Shown here: piece by piece, positions 40,895 to 50,331 of the stretch
Layout: each line of letters starts with the position of its first letter
Numbering within the stretch: the first letter of the stretch is position 1
NCBI RefSeq assembly: GCF_014203535.1
Contig: NZ_JACHJI010000004.1
Coordinates: forward strand, 434,001 to 498,000
Source: Streptomyces griseomycini
GTDB lineage: Bacteria > Actinomycetota > Actinomycetes > Streptomycetales > Streptomycetaceae
DNA length: 64,000 nt
Direction: 5' to 3'
Translations under genes and position numbers: made by a program
The notes under the pieces: model-generated
What the model was told of the DNA's origin: nothing
The model's database searches: none
Seen by the model: only the letters and a program-made list of their open reading frames with translations

Positions 40895-40986
40895 GGGGCG
40901 CCTCCCCGGAGGGGGTCCCCCGCTCGAGCGAAGCCGGGAGCGGGGGAGGGCGGGCGCCGGGGGTGCCCCCTTCGGGGAGGCGCCCC
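40895..40986. repeat. 92-bp palindromic repeat element
   Basis: Ends are exact inverted repeats: GGGGCGCCTCCCC (40895-40907) and GGGGAGGCGCCCC (40974-40986). The middle contains CCCCCGCTCGAGCGAAGCCGGGAGCGGGGG (key parts), a sequence I remember at many Streptomyces intergenic sites. Looks like a dispersed REP/MITE-like element without coding capacity. Confidence 0.7.
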
Positions 40987-41039
40987 CGAGAGCGCCGGGC
41001 AGCGCACCCCGCCCCCGGCCCGCGACGGGTCCCCCGCCC

Positions 41040-41079
41040 GCGGAGCGGGCCCGGCGGAGAACCGCCGGGCCCGCTCCGC
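41040..41079. terminator. Bidirectional terminator between mgt and the MmpL gene
   Basis: Perfect 18-bp stem (41040-41057 with 41062-41079) and loop AGAA, 10 nt beyond the end of the convergent MmpL gene. Confidence 0.92.
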
Positions 41080-41089
41080 GCCTACCGGA

Positions 41090-43339
41090 TCACACCGGCA
41101 CCCGCTTGTCCTCGTCGTCCCGCGCCACCGGCGGCGCCACCGCCTCCGGCGACTCGTCGTGGGTCAGGTCGGGCATCCGGTGCAGCCACTTCGGCAGGTA
41201 CCAGTTGCGCTCGCCGAGCAGCGCCATCACCGCCGGCAGCAGCACGCCCCGGATGATCGTCGCGTCGATGAGCACCGCCGCCGCGAGGCCCACGCCCATC
41301 TGCTTCATGGACTGCATGGACAGCGTCCCGAAGATCGCGAACACGGCGACCATGATGACCGCGGCGCTGGTGACCACACCGGCCGTGGTGACCACGCCGT
41401 GCCGGATCGCGTCCCGCGTCGTACGGCCCCGCATCCGGGCCTCGCGGATCCGGGAGACCACGAACACGTGGTAGTCCATCGACAGGCCGAACAGGATCAC
41501 GAACAGGAACAGCGGCAGCCAGGTGATGATCGCGCCGACGCCCTCCGCGCCCACCAGGGACGCGCCCCAGCCGTGCTGGAAGACGGCCACCAGGATGCCG
41601 TACGCGGCGCCCACCGACAGCAGGTTCAGCACGATCGAGGTGATCGCGATCGTCAGCGAGCGGAAGGACAGCAGCATCAGCAGGAAGGCGAAGACCACGA
41701 CGAAGGCGAAGACCGGGACGACGGAGCCGACCAGCTGGTCGTTGAAGTCCTTCGAACCGGCGACCTGACCGGTGATCGGCGCCTCGACGCCGTCCACCTT
41801 CCCGAGCGTGGCGGGCCGCACCTCGTCGCGCAGCGTGTCCAGGCTCTCGCCCGCCTCGTCCTGGTCGGAACCGCCGACCAGCGGGACGTAGACGAAGGCG
41901 ACGTTCTGCCGGTCGTGCAGCTTGATCTCGACCGGGCCGCGCGAGGCGCCCGAACTGATCGCCCGCTCACGGAAGTCGGCCAGCGCGGACTTCACCTCGG
42001 GAGCGTTGATGTCGTCGGCCCTGACGACCACCTCGGCCGGCTCGGAGCCGCCCGGGAACGCCTCGTTGACCCGGTTGTACGTCTGCACGATCGGCAGCGA
42101 GTCGCCGAACTCCTGGTCCAGGGTCAGGTTCTGGGTCTTCATGCCGACCGCGGGAGCCGCGACCGCGAGCAGCGCACCGGTCGCCACGACGGCGGCGAGG
42201 ACCGGCCTGGCGAGCACGCGGTCGAGCACGGCCCCCCAGAACCGGCTGTCGTTGCCGCCGCCGGTGCGCCGCTTGCGCAGGAACGGCACGCGGCCCTTCT
42301 CGACCCGCTCGCCCAGCAGCGACAGCAGCGCCGGCAGCACGGTCACGGAACCGACCATGGCGACCGCCACGACCATCAGCGAGGCCAGGCCCATCGCCTC
42401 GAACTCGGCGAGCCCGGTGAACAGCATGCCCGCCATGGCCACGCACACCGTGACGCCGGAGACCACGATCGCCCGGCCGCTGGTCGCGGCGGCGATCCGC
42501 AGCGCCGTCTGCGCGTCCCGGCCGGCCGCCCGCTCCTCACGCTCACGGCGCAGGTAGAACAGGCAGTAGTCGACACCGACGGCCAGGCCGACCAGCAGCA
42601 TCACCGAGTTCGCGGTCTCGCTCATCGGCTGCAGGTGGCTGACCAGGCCCATCAGACCCATCGTCGCCATGATCGCGGTGATCGCCAGCGCCACCGGCAG
42701 CAGCGCCGCCACCAGCGCGCCGAACGCGATCAGCAGGATGCCGAGGGCCACCGGCACCGCCGAGTACTCGGCCTTCTTGAAGTCGTCGCCGAACGCGTCG
42801 TCGAACGTCTTCATCATGCTCGCGCCGCCGATCTCCTCGATCCGCAGCGACCCGTGGTCCTCCTGGACCTCCTCCACGGCGTCCAGCACCGGCTCGACCC
42901 GCTCGCCCGCGGTGTCGGAGTCGCCGCGCACGTCGAACTGGACCAGCGCGCTGCGCCCGTCCTTCGAGATCGTCCCGCTCTCGTACGGCGACGTCACGTC
43001 CGTGACCTCACCGGTCTTCTCCACGGCCGCGACGACCGCGGTGACGGCGGCCCGGAACTCGGCGTCCGTGGCCGTGACGCCCTCGTCCTCGGCCTGGACG
43101 AGCACGGTCTCGCTGGCCGGCTCCTCGATCCCGGCATCCTCGATGATGCGGGCGGCGGTGCTGGTCTCCCCCTTGAGCTGGTCGCTGTCGCCGACGTCGA
43201 CCCGGCCGGCGGCCGACCCGAGCCCCATCGCCAGCACCACGAACAGCACCCAGATGCCGACGGCCGCCCAGCGGTGCCGGGCGCTCCAGCCGCCGGCCCG
43301 GGCGGCGAGGCCCCGTACCCGCGAATCTCCGTTCCCCAT
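41090..43339 (-). CDS. MmpL-type RND transporter
   Basis: 749-residue inner-membrane exporter. Twelve transmembrane helices in the MmpL layout: helix 1 at about 25-45, a periplasmic domain, helices around 165-350, a second periplasmic domain (about 390-510), then helices 520-700. Conserved stretches: VGLAVGVDYCLFYLRREREE and FGLSMDYHVFVVSRIREA. GAGGGAG precedes ATG 43339. Substrate unknown; location next to resistance genes makes drug or lipid export plausible but this is inference. Its C-terminus is convergent with mgt. Confidence 0.92.
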   Translation of the reverse strand: MGNGDSRVRGLAARAGGWSARHRWAAVGIWVLFVVLAMGLGSAAGRVDVGDSDQLKGETSTAARIIEDAGIEEPASETVLVQAEDEGVTATDAEFRAAVTAVVAAVEKTGEVTDVTSPYESGTISKDGRSALVQFDVRGDSDTAGERVEPVLDAVEEVQEDHGSLRIEEIGGASMMKTFDDAFGDDFKKAEYSAVPVALGILLIAFGALVAALLPVALAITAIMATMGLMGLVSHLQPMSETANSVMLLVGLAVGVDYCLFYLRREREERAAGRDAQTALRIAAATSGRAIVVSGVTVCVAMAGMLFTGLAEFEAMGLASLMVVAVAMVGSVTVLPALLSLLGERVEKGRVPFLRKRRTGGGNDSRFWGAVLDRVLARPVLAAVVATGALLAVAAPAVGMKTQNLTLDQEFGDSLPIVQTYNRVNEAFPGGSEPAEVVVRADDINAPEVKSALADFRERAISSGASRGPVEIKLHDRQNVAFVYVPLVGGSDQDEAGESLDTLRDEVRPATLGKVDGVEAPITGQVAGSKDFNDQLVGSVVPVFAFVVVFAFLLMLLSFRSLTIAITSIVLNLLSVGAAYGILVAVFQHGWGASLVGAEGVGAIITWLPLFLFVILFGLSMDYHVFVVSRIREARMRGRTTRDAIRHGVVTTAGVVTSAAVIMVAVFAIFGTLSMQSMKQMGVGLAAAVLIDATIIRGVLLPAVMALLGERNWYLPKWLHRMPDLTHDESPEAVAPPVARDDEDKRVPV

Positions 43340-43711
43340 GACGGATTCGCTCCCTCGTGTACGGCAGCGACCTCCTGCCGCCACCTTCCGACTTCTCGAA
43401 GGTATGGGCCGGACAAGGCCATCTCGTCGTACTGCCCGGTGAAGCCCGCGGGACCGGAGTCATCCCCTCGGCGCCGGTCACCTCCCCACTGGGGAGGACA
43501 TCGGCCCCTTACATCTAAATGGGGCCGTCGGGGACGTTGATCGGGATTTGTCTTTTCACAGGTTTGTTGAATAAGTCACAGGTGCGTGCAGAGACGCGTG
43601 TACCGGTTGCCCGCGCCCCGCCGTTCCGCCAGAGTTTCGGCCATCCGCCCGCGCGGACCCGGCCGTCGTGCCCACCCCCACGGGGCACGACGGCCGCCCT
43701 ATGGTGTGTTC
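43340..43711. other. Divergent intergenic region with AT-rich stretch and hairpin
   Basis: 372 bp between the MmpL gene (reverse) and the DUF1697 gene (forward). An AT-rich part (about 43505-43585) has the direct repeat TCACAGGT twice, a likely promoter core for the MmpL gene. Next to the DUF1697 start lies a strong inverted repeat, listed separately. No coding sequence recognised. Confidence 0.5.
43661..43695. promoter_or_regulatory. 13-bp inverted repeat in the DUF1697 promoter
   Basis: GGCCGTCGTGCCC (43661-43673) and its exact complement (43683-43695), loop 9 nt, directly upstream of a -10 TATGGT (43700-43705). Since no gene ends here, a terminator is unlikely; it covers the -35 region and may be an operator. 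Confidence 0.5.
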
Positions 43712-44260
43712 ATGGCGACGACATACGCGGCGCTGCTGCGCGGCATCAACGTGGGCGGCAGCAGGAAAGTCCCGATGGCCGGCCTGCGCGCCCTGGTGGA
43801 GGGCCTCGGACACGACGGGGTGCGCACCTATCTCCAGAGCGGTCAGGTGGCGTTCACCTCCGGGCACGGGGACGAGGAGTCGCTGGCCGCCGAGCTCGCC
43901 GCGGCGATCGAGCGGCACTTCGGCTTCGGCGTCGACGTGATCGTGCGCGACCACGCGTACCTGAAGGCGGTCGCCGACGCCTGCCCGTTCCCGGCGGCCG
44001 GACTGGAGGCCAGGCAGCTTCACGTCACCTACTTCTCCGCGCCCGTCGACCCCGAGCGCTTCGCCGGGATCGACCGCGCGGCCTTCCTCCCCGAGGAGTT
44101 CCGCCTCGGCGACCGCGCGCTCTACCTGCACGCGCCGAACGGCCTGGGCCGCTCCCCGCTCGCCGAGCAGCTGGGCAGGCCCCGCGTCACCAAAGGCGTG
44201 ATCGCCACCACCCGCAACTGGAACACCGTGCTGAAACTCGTGGAGATGACCCGTGGCTGA
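43712..44260 (+). CDS. DUF1697 family protein
   Basis: 182 residues, complete domain starting MATTYAALLRGINVGGSRKV and ending VIATTRNWNTVLKLVEM. Conserved, function unknown. ATG at 43712 lies 7 nt after TATGGT, so the transcript appears leaderless. Confidence 0.9.
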   Translation: MATTYAALLRGINVGGSRKVPMAGLRALVEGLGHDGVRTYLQSGQVAFTSGHGDEESLAAELAAAIERHFGFGVDVIVRDHAYLKAVADACPFPAAGLEARQLHVTYFSAPVDPERFAGIDRAAFLPEEFRLGDRALYLHAPNGLGRSPLAEQLGRPRVTKGVIATTRNWNTVLKLVEMTRG

Positions 44261-44559
44261 GGAGACGGCCGCTCCGGAGGCCGCCGTCGAGGGCGAACCG
44301 CGCCTGCCGGACCCCGAGGTCCGCCGTTCACCCGACCGCGTGGCGGACCTGCTGCGCCCCGCTTCCGCTCCCCTCCGGCGCGGGGTGACCCGCCGCAGGC
44401 CGCCGTGGGCGGGGTACGAGAGGGGTCCTGCTCCGGGTGTCCCCGTCGTCGCGCCCTCGTCCGTGCCGCAACGCTGAACCCCGCCCCGGGGACTGGACCA
44501 GCGACAGCGCGCCGAAGTGGGCCAGGGCGGCGTACCGCGTCCCGCATACGGTCGACGCC
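44261..44559. other. Stretch of 300 bp without a clear gene
   Basis: A 74-codon forward frame (GTG 44253 to 44477) overlaps the DUF1697 end but its translation is low-complexity (Pro/Arg/Ala) and unrecognised; I do not call it. The right end holds a leaderless -10 (TACGGT, 44547-44552) for the next gene. Confidence 0.45.
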
Positions 44560-45183
44560 ATGACGAACGCCGACGCCGTACCCACCCGTGTCGACTGCTG
44601 CTTCGACCCCGCCTGTCCCTTCGCGTGGATCACCTCCCGCTGGCTGCTGGAGGTCGAGCGGGAACGCCCCCTCGACCTCCGCTTCCGCGTGATGAGCCTC
44701 TTCCTGCACAACCTCGGCAACGACCTGCCCGACTGGTACCGGGACCTGGTCGACCGGTCGGTCGGACCGGTCCGGGTGGCGGTGGCCGCCGCCGAGCGGC
44801 ACGGCGAGAAGGTGCTGCGCGACCTGTACACCGCCTTCGGCACCCGCATCCACGAACGCGGCGCCGAGGACTTCGCCACCGTGGTCGCCGAGTCCCTCGC
44901 CGCGCTCGGCCTGCCCGGCGACCTGGCCGCCGCCGCGCACGACCCGGCGTACGACGACGCCGTGCGCCGCAGCCACGAGGCGGGCGCCGAACCGGACTCG
45001 GGCGCCTACGTGGGGACGCCCACGATCCACGTCGACGGGGCGGTGTGGTTCGGCCCCGTGCTGCGCGCCGTCCCCCGGGGCGAGCGGGCGGCCGAACTCT
45101 TCGACGGCTTCCGGGCCCTGGCCGCCCACCCCGACTTCTTCGAGCTGAAGCGGACCCGGACGGGCGGCCTGTCCTTCGACTGA
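44560..45183 (+). CDS. DsbA-family protein, mycothiol-dependent nitroreductase-like
   Basis: 207 residues resembling mycobacterial Rv2466c, a thioredoxin-fold enzyme that uses mycothiol. Matching stretches: [31 protein letters not shown] and [15 protein letters not shown] at the C-terminus. In Rv2466c the active site is CPWC; here it is C19-P-F-A22, so only one active-site Cys remains. The ATG at 44560 is probably leaderless (TACGGT upstream). Confidence 0.85.
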   Translation: MTNADAVPTRVDCCFDPACPFAWITSRWLLEVERERPLDLRFRVMSLFLHNLGNDLPDWYRDLVDRSVGPVRVAVAAAERHGEKVLRDLYTAFGTRIHERGAEDFATVVAESLAALGLPGDLAAAAHDPAYDDAVRRSHEAGAEPDSGAYVGTPTIHVDGAVWFGPVLRAVPRGERAAELFDGFRALAAHPDFFELKRTRTGGLSFD

Positions 45184-45203
45184 GGACGCCGGCGTCCGGC
45201 CGG

Positions 45204-45950
45204 TCAGGCGCCGATCGCCGCCGGCGCCGGCAGCCCGGCCACCCGGGCCCCGTCGTACCGCTCCAGCAGCACCCGCGCCACCTCCGGTGCCGGGCCCAGG
45301 ACGTCGGCGAGCACGTCCGCCTGGGCCGCGCCCCGCGCGATGCGGTCCGGCAGGAAGCCGGGGGCCAGGACGTACGGGGCGACGGCGACGCGCGCGCAGC
45401 CGAGGTCGCGCAGGTCCTGCACCGCCTGCTCGGTGCGGGGAAGGGATGCGGAGGCGAACGCAGGCCGCACGGCGCACCAACCGGTGTGCCGCCACTCCCG
45501 CGCGATTTCTGCGATCACTGCGATCGCCTCCGGGTCGGTGGACCCCGCCGAGGCCAGCACGACCCCGGTCGAGGGCTTGTCGGCGGGCGCCAGGCCCGCC
45601 TCGTGCAGGCGCCGTTCCAGCGCCGCGAGGAGCAGCGGGGACGGGCCCAGCACCTCGGCCTGGCGGATCCGCAGCCGCGGCGGGGCCTGGGCCAGCACCG
45701 CCGGGATGTCCGCCTTGGCGTGGAAGGCGCGGGTCAGCAGCAGCGGGAGGGCGACCACGTCACGCACTCCCTCCGCCGCCAGGGACTCCAGCACCCGCTC
45801 CACCGAGGGGACGTTGAAGTCCAGGAAACCGGTCTCCACCCGCAGCTCCGGCCGCAGCGACCGCACCCGCCGCACCAGGGCGTGCACGGTCGCGGCGTGC
45901 CGCGGATCGCGGCTGCCGTGGGCGATGACGAGAAGTACCGGACGGTGCAT
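45204..45950 (-). CDS. Sirohydrochlorin chelatase (CbiX/SirB family)
   Basis: 248 residues, two chelatase half-domains. Inserts iron (or cobalt) into sirohydrochlorin; in this operon most likely making the sirohaem of sulfite reductase. Metal/porphyrin His residues in VIAHGSRDP and RAFHAKADIP. Last gene of the sulfur operon, 8 nt downstream of the permease. Methyltransferase/dehydrogenase for sirohydrochlorin are not in the window. Confidence 0.92.
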   Translation of the reverse strand: MHRPVLLVIAHGSRDPRHAATVHALVRRVRSLRPELRVETGFLDFNVPSVERVLESLAAEGVRDVVALPLLLTRAFHAKADIPAVLAQAPPRLRIRQAEVLGPSPLLLAALERRLHEAGLAPADKPSTGVVLASAGSTDPEAIAVIAEIAREWRHTGWCAVRPAFASASLPRTEQAVQDLRDLGCARVAVAPYVLAPGFLPDRIARGAAQADVLADVLGPAPEVARVLLERYDGARVAGLPAPAAIGA

Positions 45951-45958
45951 GGTGCGCC

Positions 45959-46855
45959 TCAGTCCTTCACCAGCAGACCGCGGCTGCGCAGCACCCACCG
46001 CTCCAGCGGACTGAAGATCAGCAGGTCGATGGCGATGCCGACGGTCAGGATCAGCAGGATGGCCTCGAAGACCATGGCCATGTCGCTGGCGTTGCGGCCG
46101 TTCTCCAGCAGCTGGCCGAGGCCCACGCCGAGGTCCGGGAAGGACGCGATGATCTCCGCGGCCATCAGCGAACGCCAGGAGAACGCCCAGCCCTGCTTCA
46201 GGCCCGCCACGTAGCCGGGCAGCGCGGCCGGCAGCACGATGTGCCAGGTGCCCTTCAGGCCCGTCGCGCCGAGCGTGCGGCCGGCCCGCAGGAACAGCGG
46301 GGGCACCTGGTCGACGCCGGAGACCAGGCCGTTGGCGATCGACGGGACCGCGCCGAGCAGGATCACCGCGTACATCATCTGGTTGTTCAGGCCCAGCCAG
46401 ATCACGGCCGGCGGCACCCACGCCACCGACGGCAGGGACTGCAGACCGGACAGGATCGGGCCGATCGCCGCGCGCACGAACCTCACCCGCGCCACCAGCA
46501 GCCCCAGCGGGGTGCCGATCAGCAGCGCGAAGAAGAAGCCGAGCAGGCCGCGCGAGACGCTGGTCCAGATGTAGCCGAGCAGCTCGCCCTGGAGCCACGC
46601 CTGGTGGACGACGTCCCACACCGCGCCCGGCGAGGGCAGCTTGGTCGGGTCGTCGACGATCCTGAAGGAGACCAGTGCCTGCCACACCGCCAGCACCAGC
46701 GCGACGGCGACGACCGGCGGCAGGATCTTCTCGGTGAACGTCCGCCGGAACGGCTTGCGGCCCCTGTGCACCGTCTCCAGCGCGTCCAGCCCCGCTTCCA
46801 GACCGGCGAGATCGCCCGGATCCTTGGCGGAGGTCGTGGTGTCAGTGCTGGCCAT
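45959..46855 (-). CDS. Sulfonate/nitrate-type ABC transporter permease (SsuC-like)
   Basis: 298 residues; ATG 46855. Helices from about residue 45; EAA-like loop LGATGLKGTWHIVLPAALP; motif SLPSVAWVPPAVIWLGL typical of SsuC/TauC. Start overlaps the ATPase end by 14 nt. Supplies sulfur from sulfonates, consistent with operon context. Confidence 0.9.
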   Translation of the reverse strand: MASTDTTTSAKDPGDLAGLEAGLDALETVHRGRKPFRRTFTEKILPPVVAVALVLAVWQALVSFRIVDDPTKLPSPGAVWDVVHQAWLQGELLGYIWTSVSRGLLGFFFALLIGTPLGLLVARVRFVRAAIGPILSGLQSLPSVAWVPPAVIWLGLNNQMMYAVILLGAVPSIANGLVSGVDQVPPLFLRAGRTLGATGLKGTWHIVLPAALPGYVAGLKQGWAFSWRSLMAAEIIASFPDLGVGLGQLLENGRNASDMAMVFEAILLILTVGIAIDLLIFSPLERWVLRSRGLLVKD

Positions 46856-47630
46856 GGCGGCGGATCTCCCCACGCAGTTCTTCGGTGATCTCGACGGACA
46901 ACTCCGCCACGGCGGCGTCCTCGATGCGGCGCGGCTGCGGGATGTCGATCGTCCACTGGCGGGCGACGCGTCCCGGGCGGGACGACAGCAGCACCACCCG
47001 CTGGGCGAGCCGGACCGCCTCGCGCACGTTGTGCGTGACGAACAGGACGGACAGCTCCGTCTCGTGCCAGATGCGGGTCAGCTCGTCGTGCAGGACGTCA
47101 CGGGTGATGGCGTCCAGTGCGGCGAACGGCTCGTCCATCAGCAGCAGCCTGCTCTCCTGGGCGAGCGCGCGGGCCATGGCCACGCGCTGGCGCATGCCGC
47201 CGGACAGCTCGTGCACCCGCTTGCCGTGCGCGCCCTTCAGCCGGACGAGTTCGAGCAGCTCCTCGGCCCGCCCGCGGCGCTCGTTCTTGGGAACGCCCCT
47301 GAGCTTGAGGGCGAGTTCGATGTTCTTGCCCGCGGTCAGCCACGGGAACAGCGCGTGCTCCTGGAACATCAGCGCCGGGCGGCCGTCCGTGGTGATCGTG
47401 CCGCCGCTCGGCTCGTCCAGCCCCGCGACGAGGTTCAGCAGTGTGGACTTGCCGCAGCCCGAGGCACCCAGGAGGGTGACGAACTCGCCGGGTGCGACAT
47501 CGAGGCTGATGTCGTCCAGTACGAGCTGTTGTCCGGCGGGGCCCGCGAACGACTTCGAGACGTGCTCGATCCGGGCGGCGTGCGTGGCCGCCTCGGTGCC
47601 GTCGGCGGCCTTGGCGAGGGTCGTGGCCAT
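46842..47630 (-). CDS. Sulfonate/nitrate-type ABC transporter ATPase (SsuB-like)
   Basis: 262 residues. Walker A GASGCGKST, Q-loop MFQEHALFPWLT, signature LSGGMRQR, Walker B LLLMDEPFAALD and switch His FVTHNVREAV. ATG 47630 preferred: AGGAGG lies 8 nt upstream, while GTG 47639 is too close to it. Confidence 0.92.
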   Translation of the reverse strand: MATTLAKAADGTEAATHAARIEHVSKSFAGPAGQQLVLDDISLDVAPGEFVTLLGASGCGKSTLLNLVAGLDEPSGGTITTDGRPALMFQEHALFPWLTAGKNIELALKLRGVPKNERRGRAEELLELVRLKGAHGKRVHELSGGMRQRVAMARALAQESRLLLMDEPFAALDAITRDVLHDELTRIWHETELSVLFVTHNVREAVRLAQRVVLLSSRPGRVARQWTIDIPQPRRIEDAAVAELSVEITEELRGEIRRHGQH

Positions 47631-47666
47631 GGTCGTCACCTCCTGGGAACGGTCGGTATCCGGGGT

Positions 47667-48770
47667 TCAGCCGACGCCGAGACCGGCGTCGTCGACCGCG
47701 GGCTCGCCCTCGGCCTTGAGGATCTTGTTGAGGAGCGTGAGGTCGTAGATGCCCTCGAGGTCGGGGTCGTCCAGCAGCCCGGCCTCGACGGCGTGGTCCG
47801 CCTGGGCGGCGAGGGTGGCGGCCAGCGGGTCGTCGGTGACCTGGAGCGACTCCCACGCGGGGTCCAGCACGTTCGCGGGCAGCGCCTTGCCGGCGTCGAC
47901 CTCGATCTGCTCGTTGGCGGCGGCCTTGGCCTCGTCCGGGTGGGCCTCGATCCACCGGTTGGTCTCGACGGACGCCTTCAGTACGGCCTCGACGGCCTTC
48001 GGGTGCTCCTCCAGGAACTTCTGCGACACGATGATGTTCGTGGTGACGAACTTCCTCCCCGGCCACAGCGACGCCTCGTCGAGCAGCACCCTGCCGCCTT
48101 CGGCGACCAGCTGGGACGCGGTCGGCTCCGGCACCCACGCGCCGTCGACGGAGCCGGACCGGAAGGCGTTCGGCGTGACCTTGTTGTCGCTGCGGACGAG
48201 TGTGACGTCGCCCTTGCCGCTCAGCGGGTCGATCCGCCAGCCCCGCCCGGCGGCCCAGTCGAGGAAGGCCACGTCCTGCGTGTTGCCCAGCTGGGGGGTG
48301 GCGATCCGCCTGCCCTCGACGTCCTCGACGGACTTGATCTTCTCCGGGTTCACCACCAGCTTCACCCCGCCGGACGCCGAACCGCCGACGATCCGCAGGT
48401 TCTTGCCGTCCGCCTTGGTGTAGCCGTTGATCGCCGGGGACGGACCGATCCAGCCGATGTCGACGGACCCGGAGTTCAGCGCCTCGATCTCGGACGGACC
48501 CGCGTTGAACACCGCGTACCTCGCCTCGGTGGCGCCCAACGCCTTCTGGAAGAAGCCCTTGCGGTTGCCCACCAGTGCCGTGGCGTGCGTGACGTTGCCG
48601 AAGTAGCCGATCGTGACGGAGTCCAGACCGTCGGTCTTCTTCGCCCCGGGAGCGATCTTCGCCGCACCCCTGTCCTTCGCCTGGGACCCGTAACCGCAGC
48701 CGGCGAGGGCCAGCAGCGGGAGGGCGACCAGGACCGCGAGGGCGCGGCGCAGGGCGGTGGTGGCAGGCAC
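47667..48770 (-). CDS. Aliphatic sulfonate/taurine-type substrate-binding lipoprotein (SsuA-like)
   Basis: 367 residues from GTG 48770. Signal peptide with lipobox LALAGC. Family features: VTIGYFGNVTHATALV, GSVDIGWIGPSPAINGY and ATPQLGNTQDVAFLDW. Located directly downstream of cysN and upstream of the ATPase. Sulfonates or sulfate esters are the expected ligands; nitrate-type cannot be excluded from sequence alone. Confidence 0.9.
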   Translation of the reverse strand: MPATTALRRALAVLVALPLLALAGCGYGSQAKDRGAAKIAPGAKKTDGLDSVTIGYFGNVTHATALVGNRKGFFQKALGATEARYAVFNAGPSEIEALNSGSVDIGWIGPSPAINGYTKADGKNLRIVGGSASGGVKLVVNPEKIKSVEDVEGRRIATPQLGNTQDVAFLDWAAGRGWRIDPLSGKGDVTLVRSDNKVTPNAFRSGSVDGAWVPEPTASQLVAEGGRVLLDEASLWPGRKFVTTNIIVSQKFLEEHPKAVEAVLKASVETNRWIEAHPDEAKAAANEQIEVDAGKALPANVLDPAWESLQVTDDPLAATLAAQADHAVEAGLLDDPDLEGIYDLTLLNKILKAEGEPAVDDAGLGVG

Positions 48771-48994
48771 GGGAGGGGTTCCTCTCGTCGGCCCGGCGGT
48801 CACGGTCTGCCAGGTGCGTCGGTCAGGCCGTGGCCGGGAGGTCGGCAGGTCTTCGGTGGTACGGGGAGCGGGCGCGGCATCCGCGGGTCACCGCGCACAT
48901 CGGGCCACTCCGCCCTGCCCGCTCCCCAGGGCGCCGCTGCCGACGCGCCCGCCCTCCTTGGCGAAGGTGCCGTAGTAGTCGGTGGGGCGCATGC

Positions 48995-50329
48995 TCAGAA
49001 GTCCCACCCGTCGTCCTCGGCGGCGTCCTTGACGGGCTCCGGGGCGGCGAAGGACTCGCCGACCATGCCCGCGGTGAGGGTGGTGCCGTCGCCGGGGTCG
49101 ATGAGGATGAACGAACCGGTGCGCCGCGAGTCCGCGTAGGAGTCGGCCGGCAGCGGCTCGGCGGTGCGGATCTTCACCCGTCCGATGTCGTTGGCGACGA
49201 GCTGCCCCGGGTGCGGGTGCAGGGACAGGTCGTCGAGCGTCAGCCGGGCCGGGATGTCCTTCACGATCGCCTTGACCGTGCGCGTGCCGTGCTTGAGCAG
49301 CACCCGGTGGCCGACGGCCAGCGGCTGGTCGGCGACGTGGCACACGGTGGCCTCGACGTCCTGCGTGGTGGCCGGGGCGTCCTTGCTCGGGACGATCAGG
49401 TCGCCGCGGGAGATGTCGATGTCGTCCGCCAGCAGCAGCGTCACCGACTGCGGGGTCCAGGCGATGTCGACGGGCCGGCCCAGCAGGTCGATCCCGGTGA
49501 TCGTGGTCGTCCGGCCGGACGGCAGCACGGTCACCGCGTCGCCCACCCGGAAGGTGCCGGCGGCGATCTGGCCGGCGTAGCCCCGGTAGTCCGGGTGCTC
49601 GGCGTTCTGCGGGCGGATCACGTACTGCACGGGCAGCCGGGCGTGGCAGTGCGCCAGGTCGTGGCTGACCGGGACCGTCTCCAGGTGCTCCAGCACGGTC
49701 GGGCCGCCGTACCAGTCCATGTGCGCGGACGGCTCCACCACGTTGTCGCCGACCAGTGCGGAGATCGGTATCGCGGTGACCTCGGGGACGCCCAGTTCGG
49801 TCGCGTACGCCGTGAACTCCTCGGCGATGGCGGCGAACACGGACTCCCGGTAGTCGACCAGGTCCATCTTGTTGACGGCGAGGACCACGTGCGGGACGCG
49901 CAGCAGGGCGGCGATGGCGGCGTGCCGCCGGGTCTGCTCGACGACGCCGTTGCGGGCGTCGACCAGGACCACCGTCAGCTCGGCCGTGGAGGCGCCGGTG
50001 ACCATGTTCCGCGTGTACTGCACGTGGCCCGGGGTGTCGGCGAGGATGAACCGGCGCCGCGGCGTGGCGAAGTAGCGGTAGGCCACGTCGATGGTGATGC
50101 CCTGCTCGCGCTCGGCCCGCAGCCCGTCGGTCAGCAGGGCGAGGTCGGGGGCGTCCTGGCCGCGGTTGGCCGAGGCCCGCTCCACGGCCTCCAGCTGGTC
50201 GGCGAGGACCGACTTGGAGTCGTGCAGCAGCCGGCCCACCAGCGTGGACTTGCCGTCGTCGACGGAACCGGCGGTGGCGAACCGCAGCAGGGTGGTGGCC
50301 GAGAGTTCCTCGGTCGTGGCGGTGCTCAT
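48995..50329 (-). CDS. cysN: Sulfate adenylyltransferase subunit 1 (GTPase)
   Basis: 444 residues. GTP hydrolysis by CysN drives APS formation by CysD. G motifs: AGSVDDGKST, DTPGHVQYTRNM, NKMDLVDY. EF-Tu-like beta-barrel domains occupy about 225-430. No fused APS kinase (a separate cysC is present). 2 nt downstream of cysD. Between its stop and the sulfonate-binding gene lie about 220 bp with no gene. Confidence 0.96.
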   Translation of the reverse strand: MSTATTEELSATTLLRFATAGSVDDGKSTLVGRLLHDSKSVLADQLEAVERASANRGQDAPDLALLTDGLRAEREQGITIDVAYRYFATPRRRFILADTPGHVQYTRNMVTGASTAELTVVLVDARNGVVEQTRRHAAIAALLRVPHVVLAVNKMDLVDYRESVFAAIAEEFTAYATELGVPEVTAIPISALVGDNVVEPSAHMDWYGGPTVLEHLETVPVSHDLAHCHARLPVQYVIRPQNAEHPDYRGYAGQIAAGTFRVGDAVTVLPSGRTTTITGIDLLGRPVDIAWTPQSVTLLLADDIDISRGDLIVPSKDAPATTQDVEATVCHVADQPLAVGHRVLLKHGTRTVKAIVKDIPARLTLDDLSLHPHPGQLVANDIGRVKIRTAEPLPADSYADSRRTGSFILIDPGDGTTLTAGMVGESFAAPEPVKDAAEDDGWDF

Positions 50330-50331
50330 CT

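Noticed and set aside
44253..44477. Small 74-codon frame after the DUF1697 gene
   Set aside because: No homology recognised, low-complexity composition, and start codon inside the DUF1697 end; may be a remnant, not enough support.
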